Below the pieces are notes generated by a model. That model saw only the letters and a list, made by a program, of their open reading frames with translations, was not told the DNA's origin and searched no databases. Shown here one piece after another: positions 1 through 6,248 of a stretch of DNA of 8,634 nt. The position numbers and the translations under genes were made by a program. Where the stretch lies: positions 1 through 8,634 of the forward strand of contig JAYUKV010000127.1 in the NCBI GenBank assembly GCA_043764135.1, written 5' to 3'. The stretch is from JAYUKV01 sp043764135 (GTDB taxonomy: Bacteria > Patescibacteriota > JACMRA01). The first letter of the stretch is position 1. Each line of letters starts with the position of its first letter.

Positions 1-28
1 CGCAGGCTCTACAAAAGTGAGTTGTTGA

Positions 29-46
29 TATCATTATCAAATGATA
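29..46. repeat. Short inverted repeat (7-bp arms)
   Basis: TATCATT (29-35) and AATGATA (40-46) are perfect complements around a 4-nt loop. The repeat sits directly before an A tract and a second, longer hairpin. It is AT-rich and could arise by chance. It may form part of a compound structure with the hairpin at 52-79. Confidence 0.4.
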
Positions 47-79
47 AAAAAATATACACATCTTTACAAATGTGTATAT
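45..79 (-). terminator. Intrinsic terminator on the minus strand
   Basis: ATATACACAT (52-61) and ATGTGTATAT (70-79) form a perfect 10-bp stem with an 8-nt loop. A run of seven A bases (46-52) lies immediately left of the stem. Read on the minus strand this is a stem followed by a T tract, the normal form of a Rho-independent terminator. On the + strand no T tract follows (GTGCTAG). No minus-strand gene lies to the right in this window, so what it would terminate is unclear: an antisense or small RNA, or it may act only as a structural or operator element. Confidence 0.5.
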
Positions 80-124
80 GTGCTAGTTGAGGAACGACCA
101 ATTAATAGCATACTTTGTTTATTT

Positions 125-158
125 TTGCAAAAAAACTTGAACTGCTTAATTGTATAAT
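125..158 (+). promoter_or_regulatory. Possible promoter of the hydrolase gene
   Basis: A perfect TATAAT lies at 153-158, about 85 nt before the start codon. The -35 element is uncertain. TTGCAA at 125-130 is too far away (22-nt spacer, including an A tract) and TTGAAC at 137-142 is too close (10 nt). A TG directly precedes the -10 box, one base off the extended -10 position. Transcription would start near 165, giving a leader of about 75 nt. Confidence 0.4.
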
Positions 159-230
159 AAAATAGATATTAAATACAATTTGCATTTAACAATTTTATGT
201 GCTAATAAATAAAATCTCACTTATACTATT

Positions 231-234
231 GGAA
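231..234 (+). promoter_or_regulatory. Weak ribosome binding site, supports start at 243
   Basis: GGAA ends 8 nt before the ATG at 243. It overlaps the alternative ATG at 234 and so cannot serve that start. This is the main reason for choosing 243. Confidence 0.35.
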
Positions 235-242
235 TGTTAATT

Positions 243-863
243 ATGAAAGACATTTTTTTGATCCCAGGGTCGATGATGGCTGCGCCGTCTCCACTAAAAC
301 CTGATGAGCTTGTAAAAGCACAAGAGGTTAATGGTGGGTTTTATTCATTTGATAAAGAAATCAGGAATGGTGAAATTGGCTTGTTTCTCTGGCATGACAA
401 TTATCCAGAGTCATTCAAAGTAAACCCGCTTAGCCCATTGTTGGCGTATGCCAATGACCGCAAACGAGTATCTACGAGTACATTACAACACGACCTAATT
501 GAAGCTCTTGCAATTGCACAACCAAGAGTTATTGTTACACATTCTAAAGGTTGCCAACTTGTACTTGAGTCTTTCGCTAGATTTGGACTGCCGTTATCAG
601 TTAAAAAAGTTGTATTTATGCAATCTGATGCTGACTTAAGCGATGATTTAGCAAAGCTTGCAGATACAGTTGAACTGATTAATCTGTATGCAAAAGATGA
701 TGCAACTCTATGGTCAAGTGTAGTCTTAAATGGTGGAAAAATTAGAGCTGGTCTCATGCCTTCAAAACAATCTGGAGTGATCAACAAACCATACTCTTCA
801 AAAGGAATTCACATTTCTACACTTAAGGACCCTGAAATTAAAAACTGGATCCTAAGTCTATAA
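243..863 (+). CDS. Small alpha/beta-hydrolase (serine hydrolase fold)
   Basis: The 206-aa product is probably a cytoplasmic alpha/beta-hydrolase; it has no signal peptide. The first strand KDIFLIPGS ends in a Gly-Ser loop that could form the oxyanion hole. The nucleophile elbow is VTHSKG with Ser101, fitting x-H-S-x-G with Thr in place of the usual first Gly. Asp152 or Asp153 in YAKDDATL and His190 in GIHIS follow in the right order and spacing for the other triad members. The length matches small lidless hydrolases of roughly 180-210 aa. The substrate cannot be told. An upstream in-frame ATG at 234 would add three residues, but 243 has the better-placed GGAA and begins right at the first strand. 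The gene is a single unit, with its own TATAAT box upstream and a strong terminator downstream. Its G+C (about 42-45% in two lines counted by hand) is well above that of the glycan operon. Confidence 0.75.
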   Translation: MKDIFLIPGSMMAAPSPLKPDELVKAQEVNGGFYSFDKEIRNGEIGLFLWHDNYPESFKVNPLSPLLAYANDRKRVSTSTLQHDLIEALAIAQPRVIVTHSKGCQLVLESFARFGLPLSVKKVVFMQSDADLSDDLAKLADTVELINLYAKDDATLWSSVVLNGGKIRAGLMPSKQSGVINKPYSSKGIHISTLKDPEIKNWILSL

Positions 864-870
864 TTTCAAT

Positions 871-898
871 TTACTCGCTAATATTTAGCGGGTAATTT
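871..898 (+). terminator. Rho-independent terminator after the hydrolase gene
   Basis: TTACTCGCTAA (871-881) and TTAGCGGGTAA (885-895) form an 11-bp stem with one T-G wobble and a 3-nt loop, followed by TTTATTAG. It begins 7 nt after the stop codon. The stem is nearly symmetric, but the T tract lies only on the + strand side. Confidence 0.7.
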
Positions 899-922
899 AT
901 TAGTATAAAGTTCTATTACAAT

Positions 923-951
923 TTGACTTTTGAAATATTTATGGTTATTAT
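923..951 (+). promoter_or_regulatory. Sigma70-type promoter for the 192-aa protein gene
   Basis: TTGACT (923-928) and TATTAT (946-951) are separated by exactly 17 nt, each differing from consensus at one base. Transcription would start near 958, giving a leader of about 20 nt. Placement directly after a terminator and before a gene supports the call. Confidence 0.65.
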
Positions 952-966
952 TAAAATCGATACTTC

Positions 967-970
967 AAGG
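967..970 (+). promoter_or_regulatory. Shine-Dalgarno AAGG
   Basis: AAGG lies 9 nt before the ATG at 980. This shows that the host translates at least some genes with Shine-Dalgarno pairing, unlike the operon that follows. Confidence 0.5.
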
Positions 971-979
971 TAAAATCCA

Positions 980-1558
980 ATGATCAATAAACATAAAAAT
1001 TTGGAATTAAAAGAGTTAGAAATTGATATCACTACCTATACAATTTTAGTTACACATTCTGTAGTAACAGAAGAACGAATTGCTTTCTTGCTAGAGTTTT
1101 TAGTTATGGTAAACCAATATCTAGCTCACACTACCGCTAACATGTCAGAGGAAACACTTGATAGATATTATCTCAAGATATTTGAAACACATGCCATTCA
1201 TAAGTTTCTAAACTATCATTTGTCTCAAGCTAATTCTTTACTCGAATGGCAGGGTATCGTACAGACTTTTTTTAATCGACTTAATACTAGAAACCCTGAG
1301 TTAATCGAATCTCTTAGCAAGTTTGCTTATTCTGAGGAAGTTTCAACTTCTATTAAGACTAAGAAAGTAGTTATATCTTCTAACTCTGAAGAAATACTCA
1401 AACTACTATTTAATCAAGATTCTGCATTGTTGAGAATTGGTATGTGTGGATCGCTTATGCTCGCCTCTCAAGTATATAATCGACTTGCTACACTACAAAA
1501 CAATTCTTTTACTGTAAGAGATCTGTTTTACTTCTATCTTGGACAAGAAAATAATTAA
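980..1558 (+). CDS. Hypothetical protein, 192 aa, mostly helical
   Basis: I do not recognise the family. The product has no signal peptide and no membrane segment long enough to span a bilayer, so it is probably cytoplasmic. Residues 28-115 look like a series of amphipathic helices (for example RIAFLLEFLVMVNQYLAH and LDRYYLKIFETHAIHKFLNY). A short strand-like piece follows (KKVVISS, 128-134), then two more helices (137-172) and a C-terminal piece FTVRDLFYFYLG. There is one Cys (156) and one Trp (90), and no obvious metal or nucleotide motif. The gene is monocistronic, with a promoter at 923-951, AAGG 9 nt before the start, and a terminator just after the stop. This compact, complete layout argues that it is a real expressed gene. 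A regulatory or toxin/antitoxin-like role is possible but nothing in the sequence shows it. Confidence 0.65.
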   Translation: MINKHKNLELKELEIDITTYTILVTHSVVTEERIAFLLEFLVMVNQYLAHTTANMSEETLDRYYLKIFETHAIHKFLNYHLSQANSLLEWQGIVQTFFNRLNTRNPELIESLSKFAYSEEVSTSIKTKKVVISSNSEEILKLLFNQDSALLRIGMCGSLMLASQVYNRLATLQNNSFTVRDLFYFYLGQENN

Positions 1559-1562
1559 CAAT

Positions 1563-1587
1563 CGCCCTTACTAAGGGTGTATTTTAA
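1563..1587 (+). terminator. Hairpin terminator after the 192-aa protein gene
   Basis: CGCCCTT (1563-1569) and AAGGGTG (1573-1579) form a 7-bp stem with one G-T wobble and a 3-nt loop, followed by TATTTTAAT. It starts 4 nt after the TAA stop. The stem is short but GC-rich for this region. It separates the upstream gene from the glycan operon. Confidence 0.55.
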
Positions 1588-1719
1588 TAGAATTTTCGCA
1601 AAATCACAAAATCTTAACCTCAAAATGTGATAAATCAAAGGATTCCCAGGGTGTAGGTAATTCTGATTTTTCAATTTTGAATGATGGCTTGTGTTATTTA
1701 GCTAAAATCCTATTATCTT

Positions 1720-1748
1720 TTGACATTAAAAAAATAAATCAAAATAAT
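1720..1748 (+). promoter_or_regulatory. Promoter of the glycan operon, almost leaderless
   Basis: A perfect TTGACA (1720-1725) and AATAAT (1743-1748) are 17 nt apart. The -10 ends 12 nt before the ATG at 1761, so transcription should start within about 6 nt of that codon. A weaker upstream candidate is TTGTGT (1689-1694) with TATTAT (1711-1716) and a 16-nt spacer. Both lie downstream of the more distal in-frame ATG at 1677, which argues against that start. The spacer holds a seven-A tract (1728-1734). Confidence 0.5.
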
Positions 1749-1760
1749 CAAACAATAAAT

Positions 1761-2918
1761 ATGACGCAGAATGATTCATTACCAAAAATTCTACACTTAA
1801 GTAATAACCCTGAAGCCTATAAATTTGGCGGTACTGAAAAATTTCTAATTAACATGATTACTCATTTAAAATCTTTTGATCATATAATCATTGGTGGTGA
1901 CTTGGTTTGTGGAATTGCCCAATCATTGCAGATTCCTTCGTACAATTTTGAGTTTAAAAGAGGTCACGGTGGTTTTTTATTTCGAATAAAAGAAATAATA
2001 TATTTTCCATATACAATTTTAATGAGTTTATATTTTGTATTTAAATTTAGAAAGCTATTAAGCGAAGTTGATATAGTTAGTTTTTCAAATGGTTCGAAGA
2101 ATTCTGTTATTACTTACGCACCTTTAATAAAACTTTTTTTTAACAAACCAATGATTTATATATTTCATGGTATATATTCTCCTAATAAATTTTACAACTA
2201 TTCTATTTTCGGTAAAATATGGCAGTTTGGTTTTAATCTATGTACTAGGGTGTTTATAACTAAAGCTGTAGAAGAGTCTGTTGGAAATCTTAAATTTACA
2301 AGTAATACCTCGGAGTTAATTTACAACGGTACTGAAATCAATAATTATACTGCAAAAGACGAAACAAAAACATATAATTTTGGATATATTGGGTCGTTAA
2401 ATGAAGCAAAAGGCATAAAAACATTAATCGAAACTTTAAAAATTTATGATAATCCTGCGAGTATTAATTTTTATTTTAAAGGTGAAGGTCCCTTATTAGA
2501 CGAGATTAAAAGTATAATAGGATACAACCCGCTTGTTAATGTTATTATTGAGGAATTTTCAACAGATACTATTCCTTTTTATCAGAATCTAGATTGTTTA
2601 GTTGTGCCAAGTTATATTGAAGGATTTGGTCTTGTACGGATAGAAGCTATGGAAAGAGGTGTTCCTGTTATATCAAGTAATATTGCTGCTCTTAACGAAT
2701 TAAATGAAATTATAAATATGAATGAACTTATTTTTAAAGTAGGTTCTTCAGAAGATCTTTTGGATAAAATGGAGTACTTTATTAATAACAGAGAAGTTTT
2801 TAATAGCGACTATCGTTTAAGATTGCATGATTCAGTTGCAAAATTCTTCGATAACAAAAAACAATTCCAAAAATACTCTGATTTATTTTTAAAAATAATC
2901 AATAAAAACCAAAATTAA
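1761..2918 (+). CDS. Glycosyltransferase family 4 (GT-B fold), first gene of glycan operon
   Basis: This enzyme should transfer a sugar from a nucleotide-sugar to a growing lipid-linked glycan at the cytoplasmic face of the membrane. From the start at 1761 it has 385 residues, usual for GT4. The N-domain begins PKILHLSNNPEAYKFGGTEK, with the acceptor-side GGTEK loop at 23-27, a hydrophobic stretch at 79-97 likely to touch the membrane, and FHG at 135-137. The C-domain has YNG (188-190), GYIGSLNEAKG (208-218), KGEGP (240-244) and the donor-binding E-x7-E motif EGFGLVRIE (Glu287, Glu295), followed by AMERGVPVI. An in-frame ATG at 1677 would add 28 residues with no family resemblance, and the best promoter lies inside that extension, so 1761 is preferred. 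No Shine-Dalgarno is visible. The next gene starts 2 nt after the stop. The exact sugar and linkage cannot be inferred. Confidence 0.85.
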   Translation: MTQNDSLPKILHLSNNPEAYKFGGTEKFLINMITHLKSFDHIIIGGDLVCGIAQSLQIPSYNFEFKRGHGGFLFRIKEIIYFPYTILMSLYFVFKFRKLLSEVDIVSFSNGSKNSVITYAPLIKLFFNKPMIYIFHGIYSPNKFYNYSIFGKIWQFGFNLCTRVFITKAVEESVGNLKFTSNTSELIYNGTEINNYTAKDETKTYNFGYIGSLNEAKGIKTLIETLKIYDNPASINFYFKGEGPLLDEIKSIIGYNPLVNVIIEEFSTDTIPFYQNLDCLVVPSYIEGFGLVRIEAMERGVPVISSNIAALNELNEIINMNELIFKVGSSEDLLDKMEYFINNREVFNSDYRLRLHDSVAKFFDNKKQFQKYSDLFLKIINKNQN

Positions 2919-2920
2919 TT

Positions 2921-4090
2921 ATGAAAATTTTAATTATTTCACCATCAACCATGCCTACATACTGTGGGGTAGGTAAGTTTACAGATAAAATTGCCAAAGA
3001 ATTAATATGTGCTTCTAACGAAGTGTTGGTTATCGGGCAATTAAACCAAAAATTAACCTCAAATTTTGGTTTGAATGTAGAATATCCTATTGAATTATTT
3101 GATTTAAGTTTTACTAATTCTAAATCTCTTTTTAAGAGAATAAAAGAATATAATCCAGATGTCATAATTTTACAGTTTAATTCTGCAGAAATTGGTAAAA
3201 ATCTGTTTTTAAACTTTTTCCCTTATATGATGAAGTTTAAAAATTTTAATGTTAAATTAATTTCAATTATTCATGAATTTAATACTTATACAATAAAAGG
3301 CATGTTAAGACATCTAATACCTGCATTACTTAGTAGTAAAGTATTTTTTTCAGATCAATCAAACTTAGATTCTGCAGTTAAGCTTTTACCAATTTTAAAA
3401 TCAAAATCAAAAGTGATCAAAATAGGACCCCAAACTGGGGGTAGGTTTTATACTTCAACAAACAAAGATTCCGAAAGAATTATAACTAATATTACTAAAC
3501 AAAAAGTTATCAAAATTGGCTTTCATGGATTAATCCAGCCAAAAAACAATATCGATATTATAACTAACGCTCTTGCAAAAATAAATAAAGGTCCGATTCA
3601 GTTTGAATTCCATGTATTAGGAGCTTTTGAATTAATAATTGATTATGGAGAAATGAATAATGGCGTTAATAAATTTCAAAAACAATCATTAGATTTAATA
3701 AATACTTCAGGAATAGCTGATAAAACTATTATTCATGGCGATCAAGATCCAACTGATAGTAAATTTGGAGAAATTGCTAAAGGTGTAGATATAATTATAT
3801 TCCCAGACGTTGATGGAATTACAAGTAGAAGAACGAGTTTTTGGAATCTATTTGTTCAAAGCCCAGCAATTTGTTTAGTCTCTAAAGGGGAGCGTCAATT
3901 GGAATATATTTTTGATAATCTAATTCATTTTAATATATTAGAAGACGATAGTTTGTTAATTGAATTAAACAAATTATTTAATTCAAACCAAGATGAACTA
4001 AACGAAATTATAAACAAACAAAATAATTTAAGACTAGAATATTCGTCTGACAATTTAAAAAAATACTACAATGATTGCTTTACCAAATAA
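2921..4090 (+). CDS. Divergent GT-B glycosyltransferase (GT4-like)
   Basis: This 389-aa protein has a GT-B layout. The N-domain MKILIISPSTMPTYCGVGKF carries a glycine loop (16-18) typical of GT4 enzymes. A middle strand and loop SIIHEFNTYT (115-124) match the usual position of the t-x-H-x element. The C-domain starts KIGFHGLIQPKNNIDI (198-213), where a phosphate-binding Lys is expected. The usual E-x7-E motif is absent. In its place stands FPDVDGITSRRTSFWNL (294-310), resembling the DG-x-S-x-RR-x-S loop found in a subset of GT4-like proteins, with Asp298, Arg303 and Arg304 as candidate donor-contact residues. It starts 2 nt after the preceding stop, with no Shine-Dalgarno, and its last 20 nt overlap the flippase gene. 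It is probably a catalytic transferase in the same glycan pathway. A non-catalytic partner role is possible because of the missing motif. Confidence 0.7.
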   Translation: MKILIISPSTMPTYCGVGKFTDKIAKELICASNEVLVIGQLNQKLTSNFGLNVEYPIELFDLSFTNSKSLFKRIKEYNPDVIILQFNSAEIGKNLFLNFFPYMMKFKNFNVKLISIIHEFNTYTIKGMLRHLIPALLSSKVFFSDQSNLDSAVKLLPILKSKSKVIKIGPQTGGRFYTSTNKDSERIITNITKQKVIKIGFHGLIQPKNNIDIITNALAKINKGPIQFEFHVLGAFELIIDYGEMNNGVNKFQKQSLDLINTSGIADKTIIHGDQDPTDSKFGEIAKGVDIIIFPDVDGITSRRTSFWNLFVQSPAICLVSKGERQLEYIFDNLIHFNILEDDSLLIELNKLFNSNQDELNEIINKQNNLRLEYSSDNLKKYYNDCFTK

Positions 4091-5375
4091 TAGCGGTGTA
4101 AATAAGTTATTATCTTTGTTTACAAACAACAAGGCGAAGATAATTAATTACTCAACACAAATTATAATGAAAGGTTTAGCTCTTGTTCTAGGGTTAATAC
4201 CGCAAAGATTTATAAACAATGAAAACATCCCAACTACTGATAGAGTTGGGATTGAGTTAGTATTAACTATCAATGCTATATTGTTTAGTTTTATAGACAT
4301 TGGTATAACAAATATTCTATATAAATCCTACACGATTGAAACCGACAAAACAAAAATTGCTAAAATCTGGACCTTTGCATTCATTGCAAGAATAGTTATG
4401 TATTTTGTTGGATTATTGATCTTATTTATACTATATAGTTTTGACTGGTTTAAGTTGGGAAATATTAATCAATTAATAATTTTTGGTATATATACATCTC
4501 AATATCTCTTAATTTTTGATAGTAATTACAAATCAATTGCAGATACAAAAAATACAACTTTTAAATTTACTCTATCAGATCTGATAACAAAAATTCTAAT
4601 TGCAACATTTTTAATAATATTACCACTAATAAGCAAGGACTACCTTAATATAAGAACATATATTATAGTAAATATTTTTATGTATATATTAACCAATGTT
4701 GTAGATTATAATTTTCAAAAAGAGTTTATATCTTGGTCATTTCCAAATTTGGAGATTTTTAAAACAAATTATAAAACAATATTAACCTTAATGTTTACAG
4801 GGTTAATATCAACATTATATGCTAAAGTCCCGATTTATTTTGTTGAGCAAGGCAAAGATATTATTAGTTTTGGTATTGCATCTAAAACTTTTGATTTATT
4901 ACTTATTATTCCAAGTTTGATAATACCTATAGTATCAAGTGATTTTGTAAAAAAAATCAAAGATGCCGATTCCGCAACAAACAAAGAGCTATTGTTAAAA
5001 AAACACTTACTCTTTTCGTTTGTGATAGGTGTGTTTTGTTTTGTTCTGTGTATATTGTTGTCATATCCTATATTGTATTTGACCAATTCATTGCGGTTTG
5101 AAAATGCAGTTCAATACACATTATTATTTTCTATTAATTTTCTATTTCAGCCTGTTCTATATTTTATAGGTAGTACTAATTTTTTATTTAGTTTAAATAA
5201 ATTTTTAATTCTCAATATTACAATTTTGTTTATAATAGCAATTCCTATTTATTACTTAGCTTATAACTATTTTGGTGTTGTTGGACTTATTTCATCTTTA
5301 ACGATAATCAATATTATTGATTTAATCCTTAAACTATCTTACCTAAAACATAAAAAAAATTCACTCTATGCATAA
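4071..5375 (+). CDS. Wzx-type oligosaccharide flippase (MOP superfamily)
   Basis: This is a 434-aa integral membrane protein with about 12 predicted hydrophobic segments. By eye they lie near residues 24-43, 60-82, 100-123, 133-150, 170-187, 195-213, 235-257, 265-290, 310-333, 345-367, 372-395 and 398-421. Size, topology and the position among glycosyltransferases fit polysaccharide-biosynthesis flippases, which turn an undecaprenyl-diphosphate oligosaccharide from the inner to the outer leaflet. The family is weakly conserved in sequence, so the assignment rests on topology and context. The start at 4071 overlaps the preceding gene by 20 nt; the next in-frame Met (residue 33) falls inside the first helix and would damage it. 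The 3' end overlaps the following gene by 8 nt (ATGCATAA), suggesting translational coupling. There is no clear Shine-Dalgarno. Alternative membrane roles such as a Wzy polymerase are less likely, because no large periplasmic loop is seen. Confidence 0.8.
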   Translation: MIALPNNSGVNKLLSLFTNNKAKIINYSTQIIMKGLALVLGLIPQRFINNENIPTTDRVGIELVLTINAILFSFIDIGITNILYKSYTIETDKTKIAKIWTFAFIARIVMYFVGLLILFILYSFDWFKLGNINQLIIFGIYTSQYLLIFDSNYKSIADTKNTTFKFTLSDLITKILIATFLIILPLISKDYLNIRTYIIVNIFMYILTNVVDYNFQKEFISWSFPNLEIFKTNYKTILTLMFTGLISTLYAKVPIYFVEQGKDIISFGIASKTFDLLLIIPSLIIPIVSSDFVKKIKDADSATNKELLLKKHLLFSFVIGVFCFVLCILLSYPILYLTNSLRFENAVQYTLLFSINFLFQPVLYFIGSTNFLFSLNKFLILNITILFIIAIPIYYLAYNYFGVVGLISSLTIINIIDLILKLSYLKHKKNSLYA

Positions 5376-6243
5376 TCTTTATAATAAACCATTTTTTTCT
5401 ATTATTACCCCTGTTTATAACAATCAACGTTACCTTGAAGAGTGTTTATCTTCAGTAGAAAATCAAACATATAGATCTTACGAGCACATTATAATTGATA
5501 ATAACAACGACCCAATGCACGAGGAGTATATCAAAAATTGCTTAATAAATACGACTCAAACCTTATATTTACAAGAAAATACAAAAGGTGTCAGTGCAGC
5601 AAGGAATAACGGGATGCAGAATTCAGTTGGAGAATATATACTTTTTTTGGATTCCGATGATTATTACTCTAACCCACAATTCTTAGAGCAACTAAGCGAA
5701 GAAATTAAAAACCTCGATCCAAGTTTTGCATGGATAGGCTATTTACAAAACCTTCAAAAATTTAAAATCATAGAAAATAATTTAATTTTATCTGAAGATA
5801 CAATTACGACAGGAAGATCAAAGCACCCTAATCTTATTAAAGAATTAGTTCATATATCTATTCCAGAACCAGCATTAATTATACCAAAGAAGTATTTATT
5901 AGACTCACTTTTTGATATCGATCAAAAAACTGCTGAGGGTTATTCATTGATTATTGATATTGCTTCAAAATTAGAAAAACCTGAATCTATAAAATACATT
6001 AAGCTTAAGACCTTAGGCTATATGTACAGAGATCATGAATACTCTACCACCAAACAAAACAACTGGGATCAAATCGAGTTAGTTGAACTAAATAAGATTT
6101 ATACTAAAATTTTACAAAACCCTAAATTCTCACCACATTTTAGACATATTGCTTCAGTTACTAAATTAAGATTAAATTCTAGACCGAAAATAGGAAGAGT
6201 AATTTTTTGGTATGCAAAATTATTAACTAACTGGAAATTTTAA
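5368..6243 (+). CDS. Glycosyltransferase family 2 (GT-A fold)
   Basis: This is a 291-aa GT2 enzyme that should add a sugar from a nucleotide donor, in a metal-dependent inverting reaction, at the cytoplasmic face. The GT-A motifs appear in order: SIITPVYNN (11-19), the donor-base Asp44 in IIIDNNND, GVSAARNNG (74-82), and the metal-binding D-x-D motif in FLDSDDYY (Asp95, Asp97). After residue 115 comes a shorter C-terminal region with PALIIPKKYL (168-177), AEGYSLIIDI (189-198), which lies where the catalytic acidic residue is expected, and GYMYRDHE (217-224). It ends in LLTNWKF. Much of this is shared with the GT2 enzyme at 7400-8314, so the two are paralogues. The start ATG overlaps the stop region of the flippase gene by 8 nt. 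No Shine-Dalgarno is visible. A 5-nt gap separates it from the next gene. The acceptor and sugar are unknown. Confidence 0.88.
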   Translation: MHNLYNKPFFSIITPVYNNQRYLEECLSSVENQTYRSYEHIIIDNNNDPMHEEYIKNCLINTTQTLYLQENTKGVSAARNNGMQNSVGEYILFLDSDDYYSNPQFLEQLSEEIKNLDPSFAWIGYLQNLQKFKIIENNLILSEDTITTGRSKHPNLIKELVHISIPEPALIIPKKYLLDSLFDIDQKTAEGYSLIIDIASKLEKPESIKYIKLKTLGYMYRDHEYSTTKQNNWDQIELVELNKIYTKILQNPKFSPHFRHIASVTKLRLNSRPKIGRVIFWYAKLLTNWKF

Positions 6244-6248
6244 ATATT

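Noticed and set aside
1..28. Possible C-terminal end of an upstream gene
   Set aside because: All three + frames reach a stop within 90 nt (at 18-20, 26-28 and 88-90), but nothing chooses among them and none can be supported as coding.
401..787. Minus-strand open frame of 128 codons
   Set aside because: It lies opposite the hydrolase gene, has no promoter or ribosome site, and its sequence shows no fold-like pattern; the + strand protein has clear catalytic motifs.
1603..1631. Inverted repeat ATCACA...TGTGAT resembling a CRP half-site pair
   Set aside because: The arms are reversed relative to a CRP site (TGTGA...TCACA) and the 17-nt gap is too long, so it is probably chance in AT-rich DNA.
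2899..3165. Minus-strand open frame of 88 codons spanning the first operon junction
   Set aside because: It overlaps two well-supported glycosyltransferase genes and has no initiation signals.
4835..5086. Minus-strand open frame of 83 codons
   Set aside because: It is a shadow of the flippase helices on the + strand, with no signals of its own.
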